Shown here one piece after another: positions 8,235 to 16,904 of a stretch of 64,000 bases of DNA (its first letter is position 1; each line of letters starts with the position of its first letter). The notes below the pieces were generated by a model. That model searched no databases. It saw only the letters and a list, made by a program, of their open reading frames with translations, and was not told the DNA's origin. This DNA is from JAOUEA01 sp963810945 (GTDB taxonomy: Bacteria > Actinomycetota > UBA4738 > HRBIN12), in the NCBI GenBank assembly GCA_963810945.1, contig CAWEPI010000004.1, positions 434,001-498,000 on the forward strand, read 5' to 3'. Made by a program: the position numbers and the translations under genes.

Positions 8235-8467
8235 GCCGGACGACCGACCACGAGCCAGGCGGGAACGCGGTGCCGCCGAAGCGGCAGCGCGGGTGGTTCA
8301 CGTTGTACGCCGCCGCGTTCGCACTGTTGCTCGGGGCCGCCGCGTGCGCGGCGTTCGCGGCCCGGGACTTCCTGTCCAACCTCACCGTCCTCAGGGTCTC
8401 GGCGGTGCTGTCGGCCGGCGCGATCGTGCTCGCGGTCCTCAGCCTCCTGCTCCCGAGGAAGCGCTGA
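8231..8467 (+). CDS. Small two-helix membrane protein
   Basis: A 78-residue protein starting at GTG 8231, whose start overlaps the glyS stop (GTGA). A charged N-terminus (PKRQRGW) is followed by two hydrophobic helices, LYAAAFALLLGAAACAAFAA and VSAVLSAGAIVLAVLSLLL, with a short RDFLSN loop between them and a basic C-terminal tail (PRKR). Translational coupling with glyS implies coexpression. The function is unknown. It is followed 4 nt later by an exported metallopeptidase. Confidence 0.7.
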   Translation: MSRTTDHEPGGNAVPPKRQRGWFTLYAAAFALLLGAAACAAFAARDFLSNLTVLRVSAVLSAGAIVLAVLSLLLPRKR

Positions 8468-8471
8468 GTTC

Positions 8472-9773
8472 GTGCGCAGGCGGGTGGGCCGTGCGGTCGG
8501 GCCGTTGGTGCTCGCCACCCTCGTCGCCTGCAGCGTGACCCTGGGAGGGGGCGCGTCGCCGACCGCAACCCTCGCCCCGCCGACCCCCGAGCCGTCCGCT
8601 TCACCGGTGCCCACGGGACCGGGGAGCGCGGCGGCCGCGATGCGCGCGCTCTGCGTGGCCCCGAAGTTGGGGAGCCACGAGCCCGCCCCGGTCGGCGACA
8701 CGCCGGACGCGATCGCGGAGGTGGAGCGGGAGGTCGAGGCGGTGCGGGGACTCACGTACGAGCATCCGGTGGCGGTGGACCCGATCACCCCAGCGCAGAT
8801 GAGCAGCAAGGTCTCGAAGTCCTTCGACGCCACCTACCCGGCCGCCCTGTACGATCGACGCACCCTCGCCTGGCGCGCGATGGGCGTCATCGGCCCGCAG
8901 GCGGACATCCGCGAGGCCCTGCTCGCGTTCCAGACCGGTCAGGTCGTGGGCTTCTACAACCCCGAGACCGGCCAGCTGGTCTACATCGGGGACACGCAGC
9001 TGGATCTGAACGAGCGGTTCACGCTCGCGCACGAGCTGACCCACGCGATGGACGACCAGCACTTCGACCTCAAACGGCTGGATCCGGTCGCCGCGCACTG
9101 TCAGGACGAGCGGTTCGAGGCCGCCCTCGGGGCGATCGAGGGCAGCGCTCAGTACTTCGCGACGCAGGTGATCCTGCGCTTCCCGAGCGGCGACCTCCCG
9201 AGCGGCGGCTCCCAGCCCTCGCTCGAGGGCATACCTCCGTTCCTCGTCGCGCTCGAGCTCTTCCCGTACACGGACGGGCAGGCGTTCATGACGGCGATGG
9301 CCGCCCGGGACGGGACCGACGGCATCGACCAGGCGCTGCGGTCGTTCCCCGTCTCCACCGAGCAGATCCTGCATCCCGATCGCTACCCGAGCGACGTGCC
9401 CCAGCCGCTGGACATCGCGGATCTGTCGGCGGGGCTCGGCGCCGGCTGGAAGGACCTGGACGTGATGCAGGTCGGGGAGGAGTTCCTGCGCGAGATGCTG
9501 CGGCTGCGCCTGGACGGCGAGGAGGCCGACGCCGCCGCCGCCGGTTGGGACGGCGGCCTCTATCGCGCCTGGAGCGACGGCACGCACACGGCGGTGGTGC
9601 TCTCCACGGTCTGGGACACGCCGGATGACGCCTCGGCGTTCGCCCAGGCGAGCCGAGACTGGCTCGATGCGGGCGATACTTCCGGCGACGTGGTGGGGCC
9701 GAACGGGAGCGGGGTGTCCTTGGTCTTCTCGGACGACCCGGCCGCGCTCGAGATCCTCCGCGCCGGTGCCTGA
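8472..9773 (+). CDS. Lipoprotein zinc metallopeptidase-like protein
   Basis: 433 residues. The N-terminus has a signal segment ending in LVLATLVAC, where Cys20 would be lipid-modified, then a Thr/Pro-rich linker to about residue 55. A zincin motif HELTH lies at 187-191 (AHELTHAMDDQHFDL), and an AIEGSAQY segment about 30 residues later offers the third ligand Glu. This layout matches gluzincin-type uncharacterised actinobacterial peptidases. It is probably anchored outside the membrane, acting on envelope proteins (inference). Start GTG 8472 lies just after the upstream small membrane gene. No frameshift. Confidence 0.75.
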   Translation: MRRRVGRAVGPLVLATLVACSVTLGGGASPTATLAPPTPEPSASPVPTGPGSAAAAMRALCVAPKLGSHEPAPVGDTPDAIAEVEREVEAVRGLTYEHPVAVDPITPAQMSSKVSKSFDATYPAALYDRRTLAWRAMGVIGPQADIREALLAFQTGQVVGFYNPETGQLVYIGDTQLDLNERFTLAHELTHAMDDQHFDLKRLDPVAAHCQDERFEAALGAIEGSAQYFATQVILRFPSGDLPSGGSQPSLEGIPPFLVALELFPYTDGQAFMTAMAARDGTDGIDQALRSFPVSTEQILHPDRYPSDVPQPLDIADLSAGLGAGWKDLDVMQVGEEFLREMLRLRLDGEEADAAAAGWDGGLYRAWSDGTHTAVVLSTVWDTPDDASAFAQASRDWLDAGDTSGDVVGPNGSGVSLVFSDDPAALEILRAGA

Positions 9774-9776
9774 GCG

Positions 9777-10322
9777 TCAGGGGATCGTGTCCAGCTCGAA
9801 CGTCGAGCTGGCTTCGACGCCTCCTCGCAGCGTCGCCAGGACCACGCAGTAGCGTTCGGCGCTCCTCAGGAGCCGCTCGGCGCGCTCTTGAGCGACGTCG
9901 CCACGGATCACGATCCGGGTGTGGGCGCGGATCGCGGTGAGGCCGACCGGGAACCCACGACCCATCGCCAGCGTGCCGCGGGGGTCCCAATCGCCTTCCG
10001 CGGAGACCTCGAGCGTCTCGATGTCGAAGCCGAGGTTGGCGGCGACCATCCGGATCGTGACCTCCTGACACGCGGCGAGCGCGGCGAGGAGCAGGTCGCC
10101 GGAGCACGGGACGTCGCCCTCACCGCCCACCGCGGCATGGGCGCCGGAGCGCCACGTGACGCCGGGCACGGCCTCTGGGCGAACCGTGCAGTGCAGCGGG
10201 TCCGCGAGGTCGCTCGGGCCGCTGTGGACCCGAAGGGTCAACGGGGCGGAGTCCGGTTCCGCGACGTAGCGCTCCCGCAACGGAGCCTGTCGCTCCCGGA
10301 CGTTCACGTCGGACGTGGGCAA
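9777..10322 (-). CDS. OsmC/Ohr family thiol peroxidase-like protein
   Basis: A 181-residue OsmC-fold protein. Reactive-cysteine positions of the family are present: AACQEVTIRMVAANLG (first Cys in the central helix) and ERYCVVLATL (second Cys). A typical PCSGDLLLAALA turn precedes the helix. OsmC/Ohr enzymes reduce organic hydroperoxides using dithiol donors. Without an alignment I cannot separate Ohr from the broader OsmC group. The long N-terminal beta region (to about 65) is more OsmC/YhfA-like. It converges with the metallopeptidase gene (3 nt between stops) and diverges from ppdK. Confidence 0.85.
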   Translation of the reverse strand: MPTSDVNVRERQAPLRERYVAEPDSAPLTLRVHSGPSDLADPLHCTVRPEAVPGVTWRSGAHAAVGGEGDVPCSGDLLLAALAACQEVTIRMVAANLGFDIETLEVSAEGDWDPRGTLAMGRGFPVGLTAIRAHTRIVIRGDVAQERAERLLRSAERYCVVLATLRGGVEASSTFELDTIP

Positions 10323-10414
10323 CGGGCTCTCCTTCTCGCGACGGCTGTTCGAGCGGTCCTCGACGGTCCCTTCGACGATACCCCGGGCACGCCGGGGGGC
10401 GGTGCGTTCGGTCG

Positions 10415-10420
10415 TAGACT
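10415..10420 (+). promoter_or_regulatory. -10 element of ppdK
   Basis: TAGACT 39 nt before GTG 10460, in the 137-nt divergent gap between the OsmC gene and ppdK. The resulting leader would contain the GGAGG ribosome site at 10448-10452. Confidence 0.4.
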
Positions 10421-10459
10421 GGGTTCTCCGTTCCGCTCGACCCGTGCCGGAGGCATGCC

Positions 10460-13150
10460 GTGACCAAGTACGTCTACGACTTCTCAGAGGGCAACAAGGA
10501 CATGAAGGACCTGCTCGGGGGGAAGGGCGCCAACCTCGCCGAGATGACCAACATGGGGCTTCCCGTCCCGCACGGCTTCACGATCACCACCGAGGCTTGC
10601 CTGACCTATCTCGCGGAGGGTGGGTATCCCGGCGGCCTCAGCGACGAGGTCGAGACCCACCTGCAGACCCTCGAGTCGTCGATGGGCAAGAAGCTGGGGG
10701 ATCCGTCCGACCCGCTGCTCGTGTCCGTCCGCTCGGGCGCGAAGTTCTCGATGCCCGGGATGATGGACACGGTGTTGAACCTCGGGCTGAACGAGGATTC
10801 GCTCAAGGGGCTCGCCGAGCAGTCGGGGGGCGACGTGCGCTTCGCCAACGACGCGTACCGCCGGTTCATCCAGATGTTCGGGAAGATCGTCATGGACGTG
10901 CCCGGCGACGCCTTCGAGGAGGCCTTGGACGTCGCCAAGGAGCGCAAGTTCCCGGGTGCGAGCGACACGGACCTCGACGCCGAGGACCTCCGTGCGGTGA
11001 TCGCGGAGTTCCTGAAGATCTACGAGGCTCATACCGGCGCTCCCTTCCCGGCCGATCCTCGGGACCAGCTGCGGCTGGCCGTCGAGGCCGTGTTCAAGAG
11101 CTGGAACGGCAAGCGCGCGATCGACTATCGCCGGCAGAACAAGATCAGCGACGACCTCGGCACGGCGGTGAACGTGGTGGCGATGGTCTTCGGCAACCGC
11201 GGCGACGATTCCGGGACCGGTGTCGCGTTCACGCGTGATCCCTCCACCGGCGAGAAGGTGCCTTACGGGGATTACCTGCCCAACGCGCAGGGCGAGGACG
11301 TGGTGGCTGGGATCCGCAACACCCTGCCGCTCGCCCGGCTGGAGGAGATCGATCGTCCGTCCTACGAGGGCTTGCGCGAGGTGATGCACACGCTCGAGCA
11401 GCACTACAAGGACATGTGCGACATCGAGTTCACGATCGAGAAGGGGCATCTGTGGATCCTGCAGACGCGTGTCGGCAAGCGCACCGCCTTCGGTGAGTGG
11501 GTGATGGCGTATGACATGCTCGAGGAGGGCCTGATCGACGAGGACACCGCGCTCCTGCGCGTCGACGCCGATCGGTTGGAGGAGCTCTTCAAGCGGACCG
11601 TGGACGCATCGGCGGCGACGCCGATCGCGAAGGGGTTGAACGCGTCCCCCGGCGCGGCCACCGGCAAGGTGGTGTTCAGCGCCGACGAAGCTCAGGCCTG
11701 GGGGACCCGCGGCGAGCGCGTGATCCTGGTGCGGCGAGAGACGACGCCGGACGACTACCACGGCATGATCGCCTCCCAGGGGATCCTGACCAGCGCGGGC
11801 GGCACCAACAGCCACGCGGCGGTGGTGGCACGCGGCGAAGGCATCCCGGCGGTCTGCGGCGCCGACGCGATCAGGCTCCAGCCCAGCGCGAAGACGTTCT
11901 CCGCCAACGGCACGACCGTCGCCGAGGGCGACGTCATCACGATCGACGGGTTCACCGGCAACGTCTTCGTCGGCGAGCTGCCGCTGGAGGAGTCGTTGCT
12001 GGAGAAGGCGCGTCAGGGCGATGCCACCGCGCGCCGAGAGAGGCTCTGGAAGGCCTTCGAACGCCTGATGACCCACGCGGACGCGCGCCGTCGGCTGCGC
12101 GTGCGCGCCAACGCCGACACGCCGGACCAGTCGTCCAACGCGCGCGACCGCGGCGCCGAGGGCATCGGCCTCTGCCGGACGGAGCACATGTTCCTCGGCG
12201 AGGAGCGCGTCCTCGCGGTGCGCCAGATGATCTTCGCGGAGAGCGCGGCGGAGGAGCAGATCGCCTACGACGCCCTGCTGCCGCTGCAGCGCGACGATTT
12301 CGTGGGCATCTTCGCCGCCATGAGCGGTCTCCCCGTCACGGTGCGCCTGCTCGATCCGCCCCTGCACGAGTTCCTGCCCGACCAGGTCTCCCTGGCCGTC
12401 GAGGTGGCCCTCGGCAGGGAGCGCGGCGAGGACGTGAGCGAGCAGGAGCTGGTCCTGCAGAAGGTGAACGAGCTGCACGAGATGAACCCGATGCTCGGCC
12501 TGCGCGGCGTGCGACTGGGGATCGTGAAGCCGGGGCTGTACGCGATGCAGGTCCGCGCGATCGTGGAGGCCGCGGTCCAGGTCAAGAAGGACGGCGGGGA
12601 TCCGCGCGTCGAGATCATGATCCCGCTGGTGGCTACCGCGCCGGAGCTGCAGCAGATGCGTGCGGAGCTCGAGCCCGTCGCCCAGGCGATCCTGGAACGC
12701 GAGGGTGTGGAGCTGGCGCACCTCGAGTGGGGCACGATGATCGAGCTCCCTCGCGCCGCCGTCACGGCGGCCGAGATCGCCGAGGCCGCCGAGTTCTTCT
12801 CGTTCGGCACCAACGACCTCACGCAGACGGCGTTCGGCTTCAGCCGCGACGACATCGGCAAGTTCGTGGGCATGTACGAGGAGCGCAAGCTCGTCCCCGC
12901 CAACCCGTTCGTGACCGTCGATCGTCCGGGCGTCGGACGGCTGATGCGCATCGCGGTCGAAGAGGGGCGCGCCGCCAACCCACAGCTGCACATGGGGATC
13001 TGCGGCGAGCACGGGGGCGACCCCGCGAGCGTCGTCTTCTGCGACGAGATCGGCCTCGACTACGTGAGCTGCTCACCGTTCCGCGTGGAGACCGCGCGCC
13101 TCGCGGCGGGACAGGCCGCGATCGGGACCGCGGAGGTCGCCTCCAAGTAG
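10460..13150 (+). CDS. ppdK: Pyruvate, phosphate dikinase
   Basis: Interconverts pyruvate + ATP + Pi and phosphoenolpyruvate + AMP + PPi. It links glycolysis and gluconeogenesis in the cytosol. The 896-residue length is typical. Order of parts: N-terminal ATP-grasp nucleotide domain starting KYVYDFSEGNKDMKDLLGGKGANLAEM, a central phosphohistidine domain with GGTNSHAAVVARG carrying the swivelling catalytic His, and a C-terminal PEP/pyruvate barrel with GTNDLTQTAFGFSRDD and CGEHGGDP containing the catalytic Cys. Start GTG 10460 has GGAGG 7 nt upstream. Monocistronic by spacing. Confidence 0.96.
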   Translation: MTKYVYDFSEGNKDMKDLLGGKGANLAEMTNMGLPVPHGFTITTEACLTYLAEGGYPGGLSDEVETHLQTLESSMGKKLGDPSDPLLVSVRSGAKFSMPGMMDTVLNLGLNEDSLKGLAEQSGGDVRFANDAYRRFIQMFGKIVMDVPGDAFEEALDVAKERKFPGASDTDLDAEDLRAVIAEFLKIYEAHTGAPFPADPRDQLRLAVEAVFKSWNGKRAIDYRRQNKISDDLGTAVNVVAMVFGNRGDDSGTGVAFTRDPSTGEKVPYGDYLPNAQGEDVVAGIRNTLPLARLEEIDRPSYEGLREVMHTLEQHYKDMCDIEFTIEKGHLWILQTRVGKRTAFGEWVMAYDMLEEGLIDEDTALLRVDADRLEELFKRTVDASAATPIAKGLNASPGAATGKVVFSADEAQAWGTRGERVILVRRETTPDDYHGMIASQGILTSAGGTNSHAAVVARGEGIPAVCGADAIRLQPSAKTFSANGTTVAEGDVITIDGFTGNVFVGELPLEESLLEKARQGDATARRERLWKAFERLMTHADARRRLRVRANADTPDQSSNARDRGAEGIGLCRTEHMFLGEERVLAVRQMIFAESAAEEQIAYDALLPLQRDDFVGIFAAMSGLPVTVRLLDPPLHEFLPDQVSLAVEVALGRERGEDVSEQELVLQKVNELHEMNPMLGLRGVRLGIVKPGLYAMQVRAIVEAAVQVKKDGGDPRVEIMIPLVATAPELQQMRAELEPVAQAILEREGVELAHLEWGTMIELPRAAVTAAEIAEAAEFFSFGTNDLTQTAFGFSRDDIGKFVGMYEERKLVPANPFVTVDRPGVGRLMRIAVEEGRAANPQLHMGICGEHGGDPASVVFCDEIGLDYVSCSPFRVETARLAAGQAAIGTAEVASK

Positions 13151-13238
13151 CCTCGACGTGCGGGCGTGAGTTCGATCCACCGGCCGTGAGCTGCGTCACG
13201 GTGGACGCGCGCGCCCACCGGTAACCTTCGCGGTCCTC

Positions 13239-13265
13239 CCACCTCCCCCGTGGACATGGAGGTGG
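13239..13265 (+). promoter_or_regulatory. Hairpin covering the ribosome site of the M15 peptidase gene
   Basis: CCACCTCC (13239-13246) pairs with GGAGGTGG (13258-13265) around an 11-nt loop. The right arm is the ribosome site, 6 nt before ATG 13269, so the fold would block translation until opened. The rest of the 118-nt gap after ppdK shows no other element. Confidence 0.4.
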
Positions 13266-13268
13266 TGG

Positions 13269-13883
13269 ATGGAGGGCATCGTGCGCTTCGCGCGCAGGCT
13301 CGGCTCGATCGGGCTCTGCGTCCTCATCACGGGGGGCCTCGGTATCGCGGGTGCCTCGGCGACCATCGGCGACGGCGGATGGGTGCACGATCACTCGTCC
13401 GACGGGATCCCGCCGCGCCCCAGCGGCTACGCGGAGATGGTCGACACGTTCGGCGCGCGGTGCACGGATCGCGACAACGACGCGCGCTCGCTCTGGCCGT
13501 CGCAGTCCGAGCCGTACACGGCGGGATACGTCTACTACCACCCCTACATCCAGCGCGACGTCGGCTGGAACATCCGCGGGCACGTGAGCGCGGCGGCCAG
13601 GGAGGCGGCGCTCTATCCGGGCGTCGGCGGGTACAACTGCCGCCTGATCGCCGGATCCACGTCGTGGTCCGTGCACTCGTGGGGCGCGGCGATCGACACG
13701 AACTGGCAGCGCAACCCGATGGGCCAGGATCACTGGAACGGTCGTGGCGCGGACGGTGTGGACTACGGCACCTACCTGCCGGACGTGTGGCGCGGCGTCA
13801 ACCCCGGGCACCGCTTCTACTGGGGCATCAACTGGGACTCCCGTCCCGACCCCATGCACTTCCAGTACGTGACCAACTACTGA
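13269..13883 (+). CDS. Secreted M15-family (D-Ala-D-Ala-type) peptidase
   Basis: 204 residues with an N-terminal signal (FARRLGSIGLCVLITGGLGIAGASA). The catalytic domain has the VanY/Peptidase_M15 zinc motif SVHSWGAAID (His136, Asp143) and the second His in DPMHFQYV (His197). M15 enzymes cut D-Ala-containing or mixed peptide bonds in peptidoglycan outside the cell. The region before the motif (YTAGYVYYHPYIQRDVGWN) is as in actinobacterial Peptidase_M15_4-like proteins. The next gene starts 12 nt downstream, so they probably form an operon of exported proteins. Confidence 0.8.
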   Translation: MEGIVRFARRLGSIGLCVLITGGLGIAGASATIGDGGWVHDHSSDGIPPRPSGYAEMVDTFGARCTDRDNDARSLWPSQSEPYTAGYVYYHPYIQRDVGWNIRGHVSAAAREAALYPGVGGYNCRLIAGSTSWSVHSWGAAIDTNWQRNPMGQDHWNGRGADGVDYGTYLPDVWRGVNPGHRFYWGINWDSRPDPMHFQYVTNY

Positions 13884-13895
13884 GGAGGGATCGCG

Positions 13896-15221
13896 ATGCG
13901 ACGAGCGATGTTGGTTCCGGGCATGCTCGCCGCCGTCCTCGCGGGCGTTGGCCTGCGAGGTGGCGGCTCCGTGCTGGCGACCGTCGACGTGGATCCGTGC
14001 GCTCCGGCGCGGCACCGGGTCGACCCTGTGCTGGCCGCAGATGTGACGCGGAGGGTCGCCTCGGGTCACGCGCTCGTGGCGGCGGACGGCGATCGCTTGG
14101 TGGCGATGACGACCGGCGGCGGGCCGGTGTCCCTGGTGTCGGCGGTCCCCGGCATGGTGCGCCATGTGGCGACCGCTCCCGGCATCGGGACGGCCTACGT
14201 CGTGGACCGGCGCGGCGCGGACACGGTGGTCGCCCTGACGCCCCATGGGACCCTCACCTTCCCCCAGACGGGCGAGGCGACGCATCCGACCTGGTCCTCT
14301 CGCGGCGATCTCGCGTGGTCGGTGGGCACCGGGTTGCGGGTGCGCACCGCGGAGGGCGGGGTCGTCCGACGCATCTCCACGCCCGTGCCGGGAGGAAGGC
14401 TCTTCTCCCCGGTCTTCCGCTCGCCCCGGAGCATCGTCGCGGTGCTCTCCTCGCCGTCCTCCGCCGCCGTGCCCGAGGACGAGCGTCTGAACAACCTCTG
14501 GCGCTACGATCTGCCCACCAGACGTTGGCATCGGGTGACGGGGTTCACCGCCGGGAGCGACCGTTGGACCGCCGTCCGCACCCCGATCCGACGCGGCGAC
14601 GGGACCCTGGAGTTCGTGACGATCAGCGGGCGCGGATCGGCCACGCACGAGCCCAGGTTCGCCCTCTGGTCGCTCACCGGGGGCGCCGCCCGCGAGCTGC
14701 GCTCGCTCCCCGGCGAGCGGTACCTCGCCGGAGAGATCGGGGGCGATCGCCTCTGGAACGTGCCCGACCCACGCACCGGCCGTTCCACCATCATCCGGGA
14801 GGAGGCCGATGGCCGGTCGACGTTGATCGGGTGCGGCTCGGTGATGACCGACCCGCTCGATGCCGTCGACCCCGACCGCCGTGCCGGGCGCGGGCGGTTC
14901 ACGCCGCCGCGCGGTCACTGGCCGGACCTCGACGGCCCATCGGTCGCCTCGCCGGAGTCCCAGATCGAGGTGGGCATCCTGGTCGGCGACTTCCAGGACC
15001 GGGACCAGGCCGAGGCGGCCGCCGCGCGGATCGCCGCCGTGTTCGGGGCGGCCGCGCCCGTATCGGTGGTGGACGCCGCCTCAGCGCCGGACGCGATACG
15101 TCCGGGGGTCTTCGGCGCCCTGCTCCGATTGGGGTCCGGCATCGACGTCATGCGCGCCCTCAACGACTTCCGCACACGGCTTCCCGAGTTCGCCCGCACG
15201 AGTTGGGTCGTTTCGCCGTGA
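13896..15221 (+). CDS. Secreted beta-propeller-like protein with SPOR-like C-terminus
   Basis: 441 residues with signal peptide MRRAMLVPGMLAAVLAGVGL. Residues about 40-330 form repeating short beta segments with Ser/Trp turns (ATHPTWSSRGDLAWSVG, RFALWSLTGG), typical of TolB/WD-like propellers. The last about 85 residues (from IEVGILVGDFQDRDQAEAAAARI) read as a SPOR-type module, a fold that binds denuded peptidoglycan or acts in protein contacts. No catalytic motif is seen. It overlaps the next gene by GTGA, and that gene has a similar module. The position after the M15 peptidase suggests an envelope role (inference). Confidence 0.65.
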   Translation: MRRAMLVPGMLAAVLAGVGLRGGGSVLATVDVDPCAPARHRVDPVLAADVTRRVASGHALVAADGDRLVAMTTGGGPVSLVSAVPGMVRHVATAPGIGTAYVVDRRGADTVVALTPHGTLTFPQTGEATHPTWSSRGDLAWSVGTGLRVRTAEGGVVRRISTPVPGGRLFSPVFRSPRSIVAVLSSPSSAAVPEDERLNNLWRYDLPTRRWHRVTGFTAGSDRWTAVRTPIRRGDGTLEFVTISGRGSATHEPRFALWSLTGGAARELRSLPGERYLAGEIGGDRLWNVPDPRTGRSTIIREEADGRSTLIGCGSVMTDPLDAVDPDRRAGRGRFTPPRGHWPDLDGPSVASPESQIEVGILVGDFQDRDQAEAAAARIAAVFGAAAPVSVVDAASAPDAIRPGVFGALLRLGSGIDVMRALNDFRTRLPEFARTSWVVSP

Positions 15222-15661
15222 CCTCCGGCGTCGGAACACCCGGTTCGCGCCGGTCGCGCGGTCCGGCGTTCGCGATGAGCGCATGCCTCGCGTTGAGTCT
15301 GTGCGCCTGCCGTGCGGCGCCCCAAGGAGGTCCCACGGGCACGGCCGACTCGGCGTCGTCGCCAACGACGGTGGTCTCGTCAGTCGTCACGACCGCGCCG
15401 CAAGGGACCCTCTGGCTCGCGGTGCTCCGCACGGCGGACGAACCGGATGCGCTCGACGCCGCCACCGCCCGCCTCGCCCCTGCGCTCGACGGGGCCCTGG
15501 TCGTCTCTCCCACGAACTGCTTCACGGGGCTGCCCTCCGGCGCCGGCGGGTACCTCCTCGGGGCGGCGGCCGGGTCGCGCGAGGAGCTCGATCGGATCGT
15601 CGCGGCGACAGGCCTGGTGCCGGCCCTGGTCGTGAAGACCCGCTCGGCCTGTGGCGACTGA
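15218..15661 (+). CDS. Lipoprotein with SPOR-like domain
   Basis: 147 residues from GTG 15218, overlapping the previous stop. The signal segment FAMSACLALSLCAC ends in a lipobox Cys, followed by a Ser/Thr linker. The C-terminal about 90 residues start GTLWLAVLRTADEPDALDAATARL and have two beta-alpha units plus a Cys pair (TNCFTG ... RSACGD), similar in layout to the tail of the preceding protein. The coupling and shared module suggest that the two exported proteins work together. The family is not identified. Confidence 0.6.
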   Translation: MTSGVGTPGSRRSRGPAFAMSACLALSLCACRAAPQGGPTGTADSASSPTTVVSSVVTTAPQGTLWLAVLRTADEPDALDAATARLAPALDGALVVSPTNCFTGLPSGAGGYLLGAAAGSREELDRIVAATGLVPALVVKTRSACGD

Positions 15662-15679
15662 TGGCGGTGGGTACGTTGC

Positions 15680-15685
15680 TAGGCT
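15680..15685 (+). promoter_or_regulatory. -10 element of the YdcF-like gene (leaderless)
   Basis: TAGGCT ends 6 nt before GTG 15692, so transcription would start at or beside the start codon. Confidence 0.45.
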
Positions 15686-15691
15686 GGGGCG

Positions 15692-16303
15692 GTGAGCCGT
15701 CTCCGTCGGCATCCCGTGCTGAGCGTGCTCGCGCTCACCCTCCTCGCAGTCGCCGTCATCGTCGGGTGGTCGGCGCTCACCGTGTGGCGAGCCGCGCATC
15801 GCGACCAGGCCGCGGAGGTCCAGGACGCTGACGTGATCGTGGTGCTGGGCGCGGCCCAGTACGACGGTACCCCCTCGCCGGTGTTCCAGGGCCGCCTCGA
15901 CCACGCCCTCCTGCTGTACGACCAGGGCCGGGCGAAGCACGTGATGGTGCTCGGATCGAAGCAGCCGGGGGATCGGACCACAGAGGCTGCCGCCGGTGCC
16001 GACTACCTCGTCGCACGCGGCGTGCCGGCCGAGGATGTGGTGGCGGTCCCCGTCGGGCACACCTCGTGGGAGAGCCTGACGGCGGCTGCGGCCACCATGC
16101 GCCGCTCGGACATGCACACCGCGTTCCTCGTATCCGACCCATGGCACAACGCCCGGATCGAGCGGATGGCCTCGGACCTCGGGTTCCGGGGCTACGGATC
16201 CGCCACCTGGACCTCGGCCTACGACACCCAGCGGACGCGCCTGACCGAGTACGTCCGGGAGACGTTCGCCTACCTGTACTACCGCGTGTTCGGGGGCGAC
16301 TGA
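15692..16303 (+). CDS. YdcF/SanA-family membrane-anchored protein (DUF218)
   Basis: 203 residues from GTG 15692. An N-terminal anchor (VLSVLALTLLAVAVIVGWSAL) precedes a Rossmann-like DUF218 domain with the usual DADVIVVLGAAQYDG start, the FQGRLDHALLLYDQG helix, a GDRTTEAAAGADYLVARGV segment, and a late SDPWHNAR block. Family members are thought to act at the envelope, e.g. SanA in barrier function. The biochemical reaction is not settled. The transcript is probably leaderless. It converges with the cupredoxin lipoprotein on the other strand (2 nt between stops). Confidence 0.85.
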   Translation: MSRLRRHPVLSVLALTLLAVAVIVGWSALTVWRAAHRDQAAEVQDADVIVVLGAAQYDGTPSPVFQGRLDHALLLYDQGRAKHVMVLGSKQPGDRTTEAAAGADYLVARGVPAEDVVAVPVGHTSWESLTAAAATMRRSDMHTAFLVSDPWHNARIERMASDLGFRGYGSATWTSAYDTQRTRLTEYVRETFAYLYYRVFGGD

Positions 16304-16305
16304 GC

Positions 16306-16813
16306 CTAGGTCACCGTGAGGGTGCCGGTCATCCCCATCGAGGCGTGGAACCGGCACTCGAACGGATACGTCCCCGCGGGCAGGTCGATCTTGATCTTCG
16401 CCGACGAGCCGGGGTTCACCGTCACGTCGATGCCCTTGCCCGGCACCGTGAACGTGTGCGGCGTGCCGGAGGTGCTGTTCACGACCTCGATCGTGGCGCC
16501 GGACTTCACCTTCACGGTTGAGGGGGAGAACGAGAAGTCGGCCTGCGTCACCGTGAGCGCGACCGCGCCTTTGGACCCGCCGCCCGTGCCGGTACCGGAC
16601 CCGGTGCCGTAGCCGCCGCCCGTCCCGTACCCGCCCGAACCGTAGTTGTAGCCGCCGCTGTCCGCCGCTCGTGCTTGCCTGCCCGGTCGGGGAGGCTGCC
16701 GACGTGGCCGGCGGCGCCCCGTACCGTCCTCCGCTCCCGGATCCGGAACCGTTCGCGCACGCCGCGCCCGCCACCGCGAGCACGGCGGTGAGGATGATGA
16801 TCCTGGTTCGCAT
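16306..16813 (-). CDS. Cupredoxin lipoprotein with Gly/Tyr-rich tether, frameshifted
   Basis: ATG 16813 follows GGAAGGA. The signal MRTRIIILTAVLAVAGAAC ends in a lipobox Cys, and a Gly/Ser linker follows. One base is lost near 16655. In the restored frame a Gly-Tyr-Ser low-complexity tether (SGGYNYGSGGYGTGGG) leads to a complete type-1 copper domain. Ligands are visible: His in PHTFTV, Cys and His in FECRFH, and Met in SMGM. It is a single-domain blue-copper electron carrier tethered outside the membrane, comparable to the partial gene at 1-322 and to one unit of the five-domain protein at 49876-51948. The partner is unknown. Confidence 0.7.
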
Positions 16814-16892
16814 GGTGTCCTTCCTTCCGCCCTCCGCGGGTAGTACGGCCGGGCGCCCCATCCGGCCTTCCGGACCTGTCGGCGCGCACGGC

Positions 16893-16898
16893 TACGAT
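16893..16898 (+). promoter_or_regulatory. -10 element of dgt (leaderless)
   Basis: TACGAT ends 6 nt before GTG 16905. No ribosome site lies between, so a leaderless transcript is expected. Confidence 0.45.
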
Positions 16899-16904
16899 GG
16901 ATGC

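Noticed and set aside
10484..13012. An 842-codon open frame antisense to ppdK, and many others of this type
   Set aside because: Long antisense frames are expected in DNA of this GC content. The sense strand has clear PPDK motifs and the antisense product has His/Arg/Leu-biased composition with no family pattern.
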